From: Emiliania huxleyi CCMP1516
Lineage: Eukaryota; Haptophyta; Isochrysidales; Noelaerhabdaceae
DNA: 64,000 nt
Assembly: GCF_000372725.1 (NCBI RefSeq)
Contig: NW_005200689.1
Coordinates: 3,077 to 67,076 of the forward strand
Direction of reading: 5' to 3'
Shown here: one piece after another, positions 33,752-43,549 of the stretch
Position numbering within the stretch: position 1 is the first letter of the stretch
Layout: each line of letters begins with the position of its first letter
Position numbers and translations under genes: made by a program
Notes under the pieces: model-generated
What the model was told of the DNA's origin: nothing
What the model saw: only the letters and a program-made list of their open reading frames with translations
The model's database searches: none

Positions 33752-35490
33752 CTCACTAAAGCGCCATTCTTTGGGAACAAGATCGAAAACACCGTCGTCA
33801 AGCGCGGCTCTCTGGCGCCTCCGCCCGCTCTCGCACCATAAAGCACGTGTCCTTCGGCACGGTCGTGTATGGCATTCCTATTGTCGCGCTCGAGACTGTT
33901 GGCGTTGCATGTTCGGTCGTCCCTCGCGCGCTGGCACGTCCCAGCAGGTGCTGCGCTTTGTTGCCCGGGGCAAATTCCCCCCCCCCCCCCCCACCCCACG
34001 TTCATTACACGCAGCCTCAGCCAGAAGGAGCTGCCTCTCCGCATACTCCCTGTGCTCTTCCACTTATCGCACCTGCCTCCCCTCAACCCCCCCCCCCTGC
34101 ATTCATACCCCCACCACACCCTGTGTTCATACCCCCAGCTAGCTCTTCTTTGCCTGGCCAGAGGCTCTGGTTGTGAATAGTGGAGGTCTCAAGTGGTGGC
34201 CAGAGTTATTCCTCCGGTCCTCCTTCTATTGTTTATATCGTCGGCCTACACAGACCCCCCCCCCCCCCACCCCGCGGTTTGATGGGCCACCGGCCACGGG
34301 GACGGGCGCCCCCTCTCTCACGCACTCGTGCCAAGGAGACCGCGAGCGAGCTGGCGATTTAAATGACAGAAAACAAGGGAGTGGTCTCAGGGCGGCGGCG
34401 TGCGGCGGCGCGGCGGCGGCGCGGCGGGCCCGCGGCGGGTGGGGCGGGGGGGGCACAGGCCCCACTGACTAGATAACAACGCACATGGGTGGGCGAGACA
34501 ACGAAAATAACCGTAGTAGTGCATCGAAGTGCAGCGTCGCCCACCCACGTCTCGCGAGTGTGTTATCGCGTTCGCGATGCGTGTGCCTCTGTGCCATCGC
34601 GCAACGCAACCATCATCCATCTGCATATATAGAGCGTATATCTCCTCTCTCGGGGCCGCGACCAGTTTTTTGTGTCTCTCTCCTCCGCTGAGAGAGAGAT
34701 ACTGTTTGAGTGTCCAGTGTTAGTGCGCAGAGGACTCCAGAAAATAAGAATAGACTAAAGAAGCCGCCAATCTCTACAACTTTCCCCGCGAGCAAAACGT
34801 AGTGCCACGGATCTCCGCGTCGACCCGCGGCGGCGGGGGGCCACAATCGGGGGCACTACGCGAGAGGCGACCCCGGGCAATGCACGTGGGGGGCACCAAT
34901 GCACATCAACCCGCGCTCTCACGCCCCGACGACGACACGCAGAGCAAGCAGCAAAAGGTGCAATGGACATGCACATGCAGCAGCAGGACGCGAGACGCGA
35001 CACCTCTTCCCGCCGTGGCGTCAAAGGCCAAAGCGCGCCCTCGCCGGCTGCATCACGGCAGTAGCGCGCGGCGCGCCGCGCCGCCGCCGGCCTTCGACGG
35101 CAGTAGCGCGGCGCGGGGGAGAGGCGAGCGGCCAAAGGCGCGCGGCGACCAGGTCGGCGGAGGGAGTGTGACAGAAGGAGCCTCCCCCGCGCCGCCGGTG
35201 CCGCGAGGTGGTGCCACGTGCGCCAGCGAGAGGCCTGCAGGGCGAGGGGGGCGGGCGTGGACGTGTCGTGGACGTGTCGTGGACGTGTCGTGGACGTGTC
35301 GTGGACGTGTCCCTCCCCGGGCGCGGCCTCTCTCTCTCGCGCTCTCTCTCTCTCGCGAGCTCCGCGGTGGGTCAATCTCGGGTCATCTCGGGCAATCTCG
35401 GGTCATCTCACCTCCGCGGTGGGTCGAAGCGAAGGCCGTCTGCGGCGATGGCAAGTAATACTGGGTGTTAATGCGGCGATCGCAGGGCAG
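33752..35490. other. No certain gene; poly-C tracts and short tandem arrays
   Basis: C-runs near 33980, 34090 and 34260. At 35257-35312 five copies of GTGTCGTGGAC. At 35365-35425 the word CTCCGCGGTGGGTC flanks an array of GGGTCATCTC/GGGCAATCTC. On the minus strand this reads as a GT-AG intron between direct repeats, so 3' exons of the membrane-protein gene at 35.5-36.2 kb, or of another gene, may lie here. Confidence 0.4.
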
Positions 35491-35799
35491 TCAGGGGCTG
35501 GGGCGTCGGTCGTCCGGCCTTTTGGCTGCGCGGCAGCACCCGTAGAGTCTCGGCGTCTCTTCCAAGCAAGTAGTCTCTTCAAAGCAAGAGTGGGCGGAGA
35601 GGGCGGCGCAAGAGCTAACCTGGCGCGTCAGAGGCAGGCTCGTGGCGAGGAGGGAGGAGGGAGACTTGCCAGCCGCGAGCAGGCCGGCGACGAAGCCCGC
35701 CTTGGCACCAACGACGCGGGTGAAAAATGGCGGGCAGTGCATGCAGGGCTGCGCGTGAGCGGACTCGGTCGCCATCAGGCTTGGAAGCCGGCGCAGCAA

Positions 35800-35832
<33 letters not shown>

Positions 35833-36199
35833 TCCTCCTCCTCCTCCGCCGCCGCCGCCGCCGGGCACCACCTCGTCGTTTGTCTTGGCCCGCACAAGCG
35901 GCCAAGCGATCTGCGTCAGCAGCAGCAGGGCGAGGACGAGGTTGAGCGCCGATCCCGTCGCGGCGTACTTGGAGGCCGATTGCGCCTGCAGCAAGCGGCG
36001 ATGGGGCGGTACGGCTGCAGGGGGCGGTGGCCGGGCCATGCGGATCGCACGCAGGCGCCTGCTTGCCAGCCCAGCACGCCTCCTCGCTCGGCGCCGAAGA
36101 GTACACGGCGACGAGGTTGGTGGTCGCCTCTTGGATGCGGCTCAGGCTGTCTCGTAGTGAGTTCCACTCCAGCGCCTCTCCATCGGTTGGCTCGCTCAT
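35491..36199 (-). CDS. Small single-pass membrane protein, unidentified
   Basis: Exon 1 (36199-36080) encodes MSEPTDGEALEWNSLRDSLS and RIQEATTNLVAVYSSAPSEE. A GC-AG intron (35986-36079) joins it in phase to AQSASKYAATGSALN, a hydrophobic helix LVLALLLLTQIAWPLV, RAKTNDEVVP and a long Gly tract encoded by GCC repeats on the other strand. The acceptor-side GCGCAATC and donor-side GCGTGC words are similar. The layout (soluble helical N-terminus, one helix, short tail) suggests a tail- or stop-anchored organelle membrane protein. I do not recognise the family. The 3' end after the Gly tract is uncertain. Confidence 0.5.
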
Positions 36200-36298
36200 G
36201 TCGGCAATCTATGTAGATTGTGTGCTAGCCGGTAGGATGCTCACGAGGTCTTCTTCCCTGTTTCTGTTTTTCTTTTGTTTTTCGCGTTTTTAGGGTGA

Positions 36299-36852
36299 CC
36301 CCCTAAACAAGACAAGGTACCACTCTCGGGTACCGCAGGTTTTTGAGCGCGGTACCGGCATTTGCCCGGTACCGCCCAAGCGAGGTACCGGTCGAGAGAG
36401 AGATGTAAGCGGCGGCCCAGGATGAATGAATGACAGAATTGGCCTTCGCCAGACTGAGGACTATTGTTTGTGCGCCTCGGCAAGGCGGTTCCGGACATCC
36501 CGATTGCGAGCGTGGTGGACTTCATCTTGCCGGTCAACTGCCGGCGGTCGACAACTGCCGTTCGAGCAGCGTCGGGTACCGCCGGCAAGATGAACTCACC
36601 TGAAGCTGAGCCGCAGCATGCGGGGCGGCACGCCGCAGGCGGGGCGGCAGCTGTCGACCGGGATGTTCGGAACCGCCTCGCCGAGGCGCACAATAGTCCC
36701 CAGTCTGGCGAAGGCCAATTCTGTCATCCTGGAAAGCCCGGAGGAGCGGGACGTCAAGAGGCCATTTCGGCCGAAAAGCAGCACTGTTTTGGGGCGGTAC
36801 TAACTGCGGTACCTCGAGCGGCTCGAGGCGGTACCTTGTCTTGTTTAGGGGG
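36299..36852. mobile_element. Foldback-type DNA element with long inverted arms (554 bp)
   Basis: The ends CCCCCTAAACAAGACAAGGT and its exact complement form a perfect 23 bp terminal inverted repeat, flanked by TGA on both sides (3 bp target duplication). The inversion continues inwards: the block GAATTGGCCTTCGCCAGACT...GCGCCTCGGC at 36430-36500 reappears inverted at 36659-36730, and a small inner pair (CATCTTGCCGG / CCGGCAAGATG) lies between. Internal GGTACCG words recur. There is no coding capacity, so it is a non-autonomous or foldback element. Confidence 0.85.
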
Positions 36853-36934
36853 TGAGGTTCTCCCTTTGCTCCCTTTTCCCTCGCCGCGTAACTTGCGCCC
36901 CTTTTGAAAACTTTTATTTTGTTTCTTTAAACCC

Positions 36935-37140
36935 TTTTTCTCGAGGGGATATCCTTTGTTGCGGCGGCAGCGGAAGGGATGTGCGCAAAACACACGAGTT
37001 TCGCGGGAGTGACCCCATGCGTCAAACCCGAGACCTAGCGCGGGTGGGTTGGAGGGGGCTCGCTGCAGGGAAGGGCGGTGTAAGTAGCCGATCCCCGTAG
37101 TCCGCCCCACTCCTCCCCATCGGGCCGCATAAGCGGCCGC
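36935..37140 (+). repeat. Dispersed repeat B, copy 2
   Basis: Same order of words as at 14.97-15.26 kb: GATATCCTTTG, then GACCCCATGCGTCAAACCCG, GGTTGGAGGGGGCTCGCTGC, CATCGGGCCGCATAAGCGGC. It lies just beyond the right end of the foldback element. Confidence 0.85.
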
Positions 37141-37354
37141 GCCTCGCAGATTCGTTTCTCGCGCCTGGGTCAGGCGCGCGGGCGCATCCCCCGGGTCGCT
37201 CGACCAGCGATCCGAAGAGTGGCCGCTATGCGAAGGAAAGAGCGGGGCCCTCGACGCCTCAGTCCGGCCCTCCGAGGGGGGATCGTCATCTGGCAGCACT
37301 GCATCCTCCGCCGCGCTGGTCGACTCCCGGGAGCCTGCGTCATCTGCTCCAGGC

Positions 37355-38226
37355 CTGAGGGAGGGTGTAGAGGATGTAGAGTGTAGAGCGCTGTAGAGCT
37401 GTAGAGCTGTAGAGCGCTGTAGAGCGCTGTAGAGCTGTAGAGCTCTACATCCGCCGCGGGACGAAGCGCCTGCGTTGTAGAGCGATTTAGAGGCGCTCTA
37501 CAACGTGAAATCTCTACAACAAACTCTACATCAAAAGCGGCGAACGAGGCACGGTCGCTCTCCGACATGAGGCGCGTTGCACTTGCCAGTGCTGCCCTGG
37601 CCTTCTGTCTGCCCGCCCAATGGGTGGCAGGTGCCTCTGCTGCTGTGGCATGCCTCACGGCTGCGACTGGCCGGCGCCTCGGCGCGTCAGCTCGGCTCGG
37701 CGTAGCGATCGTGGCCAGCGCAACTCGCCTGGACTCAACGCTCAGCCAGGAGCTCCCGCAAGCGCTGGCGCGAGTCATGGCGCATGCAACGCGCAGCAAT
37801 GCTCGCCTCGCCTCGCGCAAATGCGACCGTCCTCGCAGCCGACAGTCCACCGCCTGCTACAGAAGCACTGCGACGAATGCGGCACCGGCGACGCATGGCA
37901 TGCTGGTCATGACGCAGTTATAGGGTGTTGTGTGCCGTCAGAGTGACTCTCTGTGTGTCAGGGATAGTCAGGGCCGTCCATCAGAGCTCCAGTAAGCTCG
38001 GAGACACCCCATTAGCGCGGCTCGACCTCTTTGAGTCACTGCCTTCCCGCGGTTTTGCTGTAGAGCCTCTACAACAAACTCTACAACAAAATCGCGCTCT
38101 ACATCGCTCTACAATGCAGGCGCTTCGTCCCGCGGCGGATGTAGAGCTCTACAGCTCTACAGCGCTCTACAGCTCTACAGCTCTACAGCGCTCTACACTC
38201 TACATCCTCTACACCCCTCCCTCACG
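37355..38226. mobile_element. Non-autonomous Mutator-like element with about 200 bp inverted repeats
   Basis: The direct repeat GCTCCAGGC (9 bp) flanks the element at 37346-37354 and 38227-38235. Inside it, arms of about 200 bp are inverted copies of each other, made of GTAGAGCGCT/GTAGAGCT words, CATCCGCCGCGGGACGAAGC and GAAGCGCCTGC. A 9 bp target duplication with long inverted repeats is the Mutator-like (MULE) pattern. The interior (about 37560-38030) encodes no recognisable transposase. Confidence 0.8.
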
Positions 38227-38636
38227 GCTCCAGGCTTTGACTCCTCGTCGTTGTCCTGCAGCAATCGGCACGTAATCTGTGGGCAGTACCCAGCGTCGCA
38301 GCCGCAGTCGAGCTTGCCGAGAGGCGCGAGCCGCATTGAGGACGGACGCCCGACTTTGATTCTGAGTTGCCCGGATGTTTGTTCTGGGTTCTTGGCCCCC
38401 CTGCTAAAACGTAAGTGGGTACCTTAACAGAAACAAGTTTCTTCCATTGTACGATAATTCGCCGCGAACTGGACTGATAATGGCTCCGGCGGATGCGGCT
38501 GTCGCTGCCGCGGCTGTGGAGGGCGGGCCCCAGTCAGAGAGGGCTTCATCGCCTTCGACGCGCAGTAAATTCTCCCCGTCGCACGCCTGGTTGAGAGAGC
38601 GTGCGTGTGCTGCCTCTACTCGCCCGCTGCGTTGCA

Positions 38637-39810
38637 ATGGAAGCTGGCGCCTCCGACGATCCTCCGCCCATGCTCCGCGCACCGCGCGTCGAGATCGACG
38701 CGCTGCCCTACATCGACGGGCAGTACAACGAACCCGCGATGCGTGCCGAGGCGCCGCCGCCGCCGCCACCGCTTGCCTCCGCTGCACACCGCGCCGCCGC
38801 CAGCCAACGTCGCCGCCCTCACACTGGCGACCGCCGCCGCCGCGCGTCCGCCGCCGCCTCTCTCGCTGGCACTCCCAGCACCTCGCCGCCCACACGCACC
38901 GCCGCCACCCGCACCGCCGCAGCCTGTCGCCGCCATCGCTTTCCTCCCCTGTCAGGTGGAGAGGCTGATCGCGGAGGAGCTGAAGACGTTCGCGCCGCGG
39001 CCGGACGCCCTCGCCCACCTCCCCGCCGCCGAGCCAGACTTTGCCAACCACCCGATGCTCCAGGCCCGCCCGCGGCCATCCTCCCTCCCTCCCTCGCCTC
39101 CCCTCTGCTCCGGGAGGGAGACTGCAGCCTCCGCCCCCGATGTGGGCAAGCCGGAGCCCCCCCCCCCCCCCGCCGCCGCCGCCCCCCCCCCAGGCCGAGT
39201 GGCTGCGGGTCAACGCCCAAGAGCCGATGCCGACCATGGACGTGAGCAGGTATCAGCTCGACCCTCCGCCAAAGCAAAAGCAGCAGGACCCGATGGCGTG
39301 GGAGAGGAGCGTCGGGAACGCGCAGGCGCAGCTCGAGCACCAGGCTACGCGGCTCGACAACCTCGAGCTGCTGCAGCAGCACGGCGCCAACCAATGGCTC
39401 GCGCACCTCTCCAACCTCGAGCGAGCGAGCTCGAGGCTCGCCTCCGAGGCGGCGGGGCTGTCGCAAGAAGTGGACGGTGTCAACCGCAGCCGCAAGGAGG
39501 AGCAGGTGGAGCTGCAGCCAAAGCTGGCGCGGCTCGAGGCGGGGTGGGTGGGGGGCGTCAAGAAGAACCTGCAGATCGAGGCGCCAGACTCGCCGAGATT
39601 GCATGAGAGCCGAGATTGCACCGAGATTGCACGAGAGATGGCCGAGACACGACCGAGACACGACGGGGATCGGCCGAGGTTGTGGGCGAGATTTGCCCCC
39701 GAGGGGCGGGAGGCGTCTTCACGCGCTCGAGCTGTGAACAGGCCGAGTGCCTCCGCCTGGAGGCCGAGTGCGCGGCGATGCGCAAGCAGCTCGACCCGAC
39801 GGCGCAGTAG
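38637..39810 (+). CDS. BCAS2: BCAS2/SPF27 homologue, PRP19 complex subunit
   Basis: Core subunit of the PRP19 (NineTeen) complex, needed for spliceosome activation. Exons 38637-38750, 38956-39063, 39194-39580 and 39742-39810 join in frame to 225 residues, the same length as human BCAS2. Matching blocks are VEIDALPYIDGQYNEPAMR, VERLIAEELKTFAPR, PMDVSRYQL-type and WERSVGNAQAQLEHQATRL, DNLELLQQHGANQW, then a coiled coil to LRLEAECAAMRKQLD. All three introns have GC donors (GAG|gcgccg, CAG|gcccgc, GAG|gcgcca) and AG acceptors. Intron 3 contains CCGAGATTGCAC and CGAGACACGAC short repeats. A spliceosome factor whose own gene uses only GC-AG introns is noteworthy. Confidence 0.93.
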
Positions 39811-40373
39811 CGGCTGTCGCCTGCTCCGGGGCCCGATGCAGCAGCAGCGCCGGCGCGAGCAGCACCGCCCCCCTAGCGGCGGCCGCCCCGCTGGTGCCCT
39901 CTCGGGCGGCGGCTCGCTCTCGCTGTGCGGTGTCACCACCCTTCGCGACCGCCCCCGCTCGCAGCCGGCGCTTGCGCCTCTCTGTGCTCGACGCCACACA
40001 AACGCAGCGCACACGTACATCGCGGTCGTTTGATGTGTTTGAGTGTCCCGCTTCTGTACACCTTGAGACCCGGTGGGGCGTGTTAAATCGCCTTAACTTT
40101 TAAGCCTTTGCGCTTTGGTGCATTTCGTGCACATGGCCGCAGCGGCAGCGCCCCCGCGCCCCCGCCCCAGAAAGTATCGAACATTTTGGAACAAATAAAT
40201 AAATTAAACGGACACATCTACTGTGAGATGGGTAAAACATTTTGCAAAAAAGTGAAAAGTGTTATTTTTGAACAATGTGAAGGGGCTCGCTGCCGACGTG
40301 CACGGCGATCTAATCTGATCTACTCGCAGTTCCTCTCCTCTCCTCGAGGTTCTCTATGCCTGCCGCAACTTCT

Positions 40374-41885
40374 CTACTCGTAGATCCAGCCCTGGCTGTG
40401 CGAGGTCCAGGAGCAGACACCCTCGGGGAACCAGAGCTCAATCTCCTTCTCGGCGTTCTCGACCGAATCGGAGCCTGCGGGCGGGCCGGGGCCGGGGCCG
40501 GGGGGGTGAGGGGGGAGGGGGGGGGGGGTGTGCTGGCGTGCTCAGTTAGCGATACTGACAGCGTCTTTCCGCAAGGGTTGACTCGGATACATCTCTTCAT
40601 GCGGTGACCTCATCGCACGCGCGGTGGGGCAGGGGCGCGGCAGCGGCGGGGGCGGAGGGGCGGGGGCGGAGGGGCGGGGGCGGAGGGGCGGGGGCGGAGG
40701 GGCGGGGGCTGGGTGGGTGGGGGGACGCAGGAGGAGGGGGCTGGGGGGACGCAGGAGGAGGGTGGGGGGGTAGGGACGCAGGAGGAGGGTGGGGGGGTAG
40801 GGACGCAGGAGGAGGGTGGGGGGGGGTAGGGACGCAGGAGGAGGGGGGGGGGGGGGTACCCTTAGGTGAAAAATGGTGATGGGTTGGATCGTCAGCGCGG
40901 GACGGCTGGGGGCCCGCGTCTGCATCTGGTCACATCCCCGCGTGCCCAAGGGGGAGGGGAGAGGCGCATCAAGGAGGGTGCTGGGGGGGGGGGGGGGCGT
41001 GGCATCGGTCCATGGGTGGTGGCCCTTTGTAGGATGGTCGTCAGCGCTTTGTTGGGAGCTACGCTGGCCGTTCCTTGTGGATCGTCCTCTGCCGTCTCAC
41101 CCTCCCGCTCTCGCTTCCTCTCTCTGCCGGTGCGGCGAAGGGGAGCGGCGGGTGGCGCGCGCGCGCGCAGGGGGCGGGAGTCAGTCGAAAGAAGATCAAA
41201 CGCATTCCGCACGAGGCCTCCGGCAGTCGGCAGAATCAGCGGATTGGGCGACGTCTTTCTCCTCGCCAAGGCAAATCTCGGCGGCATCTCGGGATCTCGG
41301 CCAGGTCTCGGCTGAGGCGGTTTACCGTGGCAGATGTTCCTGCCGATCTGGATGCAAAAGTCGCCGCGGATGGTGCCGGGCTCGCTCTCGGAGGGCTTGG
41401 TCGCGCCGAGCATCTTGCGGCCGGTGACGACAGCGCCATCTCCCGCCCACACCATGCAGAAGACAGGGCCGGTCATCATGTAGTCGATCATGCCCTTGAA
41501 GAAGCCCTTGCCGGCAAGGTCGGCGTAGTGCTTCTCCATGTGCTCGCGCGAGGGCGTCATCAGCTTCGCCGCGAGCAGCTGGAAGCCCTTCTGCTCGAAG
41601 CGCTTGAGGATGTCGCCGATCAGCCCGCGCTGCACGCCGTCGGGCTTGATCATGATGTAGGTGCGCTGCCGGACGCGGGCGGTGAATGTGAGGGGCGGGA
41701 GCAGAGGCGTGGCAGGCCCGGGCTGTCATCAACGTCTTCGCGATGGCGATGAGTGGATATCTCCGGGTGGCGTGATCAGGCTGGGCGGTGGCGACGGGAC
41801 TGGTAGGGCTGATGGTGGCGCTGTACGAGGCGGGCGCGGCGGGATGGCGGCGGCGGACCTCCATCTTGCCATCGTTGCTGGGCAT
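40374..41885 (-). CDS. NDK: Nucleoside diphosphate kinase
   Basis: Transfers the gamma-phosphate of ATP to NDPs through a phospho-histidine. Exons 41885-41859, 41665-41326 and 40474-40374 join in frame to 155 residues, the usual length. Visible motifs: [15 protein letters not shown] (start of the fold), [41 protein letters not shown], the active site NICHGSDSVE formed exactly across the second splice junction, and the C-terminus SHSQGWIYE. Both introns are GT-AG. The second is about 850 nt and contains a long G-rich minisatellite. The first exon codes only nine residues. No targeting peptide is visible, so a cytosolic form is likely. Confidence 0.93.
40480..40857 (+). repeat. G-rich minisatellite inside the NDK intron
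   Basis: Units GCGGGGGCGGAGGGGCGG and then GGACGCAGGAGGAGGGTGGGGGG repeat for about 240 bp, ending in a poly-G run; a further poly-G run lies near 40505. In the transcribed direction this is a pyrimidine-rich intron, and the plus strand has many potential G-quadruplex runs. Confidence 0.85.
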
Positions 41886-41952
41886 CGTGATGTGACAACG
41901 TCACGTGGTGTGGGCTACGCAAAAATGAAAAAATGGGGCCTGGGTCACCGTG

Positions 41953-42616
41953 ATCTCCGACAGGGAGGGCCGCGCCTCCCCGAGCCTGAGGAGGAGCCGG
42001 CGGAGGGGGGGGGCGAGCCGAGGACAATAGAGAGGCCGCGGGTGCGGGCACGACTCGCCGACCAGGGAGAGCGGGCTCGACCCCCCGGGGGTGGAAGTGG
42101 GTGTGACTTAATGCCACCGTCCTCGCCCGGGGCGACCCCGGCCGGCGACGCTCTCGGAGGCTGCGGTACCAGCCGGCGAAGCGGAGTCGAGGCCACAGCC
42201 GAAGAAGAGGCATCAGAAACGACTGCGGAGGCAGTCTGGTAACGCCCGGAAGGCGAGCAAGGGGCCGGGACGAGCCGAGGGCTCGCCCCGACAGGCGAAG
42301 GAAGGGACTCTGGGACCGGAGTCGGGCGGGCGCATATGAGGCGTATCCGTGTACGTACGTGGAGTACAGTGTTGTGTGTCCGTTAGCTCCGAGTAGAGGG
42401 GGCGTTCTGCAGTTAAGGGGAAACCCGGTACACGGAACTAACCCTCGGAGACCCGTGTTTACTTTACGGCCCTTTTCCTGCGAACGCGCACCCCCGGGGC
42501 TAGGGCTCTCTTGCCCGTAACCCGATCCCGATCATCCGGCCCGCTGGGTGCGCTTCTTAGCTCCCCGGCCCTGGATGTGAGGCTGCCAACTGCACTCCAA
42601 GTGCTCCAAGTGCGGC
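41953..42616 (+). repeat. Dispersed repeat E/F, longest copy
   Basis: The first part (to about 42240) is paralogous to 60320-60610 and keeps an open frame in both: GGPRLPE(P/L)(E/D)EE(P/S)AEG, then TIERPR(V/M)RAR. The second part (from 42512) contains AACCCGATCCCGATCATCCG, TAGCTCCCCGGCCCTGGATG and CTGCACTCCAAGTGCTCCAA and recurs at 47.86-47.96 and 60.73-60.79 kb. Conservation of the frame hints at a protein carried by a repeated element; no family was recognised. Confidence 0.7.
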
Positions 42617-42689
42617 GCGCTCTCAGGATGTTAGTCATTACAAGAAACAGGCTCGGGCAGGTGCCTGCCAAGCGGCTGTGGGCTCTCAG

Positions 42690-42843
42690 GTAGGCTCTGG
42701 GGTGCTCTGGGGTGCTCTGGGGCCACTCGGGACCGCTCGGGACCGCTCGGGACCGCTCGGGACCGCTCGGGACCGCTCGGGACCGCTCGCTCGGCCTCGC
42801 TCGGCCTCGCTCGGCCTCGCTCGGCCTCGCTCGGCCTCGCTCG
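42690..42843. repeat. Decamer tandem array
   Basis: GCTCTGGGGT units, then about seven GACCGCTCGG, then about six CCTCGCTCGG. The shared CGCTCGG core suggests that the array evolved by stepwise unit conversion. Confidence 0.9.
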
Positions 42844-43150
42844 GGGGCGCGGCTGGGACATTTGCGGCCCCGGCCTCCGGCTGGCTAGGCTGCACGGCTG
42901 GGCGGCGCGGCGATGCGCGGCGGGCACACCGGCCACGGGCCAAACACATCATACCTATAGGTCCCTTCATACGCTCCTGGAGCCCAGAACCATGTGCGCC
43001 GCGATCTTCATGACCGCGGCAAGCAGGGTGAACGAGCCACGCGTCGCCACGTAGTGCACAGAGCCATATACGGTTGTCCACTACCTGGCCAATGAATGAC
43101 GATCGGCCGTCGATCCCGAAGGGTCGTCGGTTGAGCTAGGGAGCCTGGCG

Positions 43151-43483
43151 ATGGACGCCACCGCGACCCCTCGTGGCATCTCTCTCGCCGTCGGCGAGCC
43201 GGGGGCTCGCAGACGGCCGACTTTCTATATAACCAGTAGGACAGCCGTGAGTGTGAATCGGATAAGGAGTTTGCGTCCGTCCACCGTCTTCGTGGACGTC
43301 TGTCCTCGTGACACCCACACCCCACACGGCCTGTTTTGCTTGACAGGCTCGGTGCTCCACACGCCCACGGTAGTGCTGCACCGTCTTGTTGAACCTTTGT
43401 TTCTCGAGGGACAAGTTCCGGCCCTTCCATTCTGTGATGATCTGCCGCTGCCCGACGTCAGCCTTGTCCCCAATTACAGCTGA
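43151..43483 (+). CDS. Hypothetical short ORF behind a TATA-like sequence
   Basis: Encodes 110 residues with no recognised domain (contains STVFVDVCPRDTHTPHGLFC and VVLHRLVEPLFLEGQVPALP). A TATATAA lies within it at 43225, so if that is a promoter the true start would be later. Support is weak. Confidence 0.2.
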   Translation: MDATATPRGISLAVGEPGARRRPTFYITSRTAVSVNRIRSLRPSTVFVDVCPRDTHTPHGLFCLTGSVLHTPTVVLHRLVEPLFLEGQVPALPFCDDLPLPDVSLVPNYS

Positions 43484-43549
43484 CGGCGGGATTCCACTGG
43501 TGTTTCGTCCTCCTCGGAGTCGTCTTCCCCGGCTTCCTCCCGGTCGGCT

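Noticed and set aside
31960-34200. Retroelement surrounding the unidentified 468-residue ORF
   Set aside because: No reverse transcriptase, integrase or terminal repeat was found; the idea rests only on the lack of introns.
38404-39237. Minus-strand ORFs over BCAS2
   Set aside because: Antisense shadows; the plus-strand exons give a 225-residue BCAS2 with perfect phase at each junction.
42690-42843. CRISPR-like array
   Set aside because: Units of 10 bp are contiguous with no spacers, so this is a simple tandem repeat, and the genome is eukaryotic.
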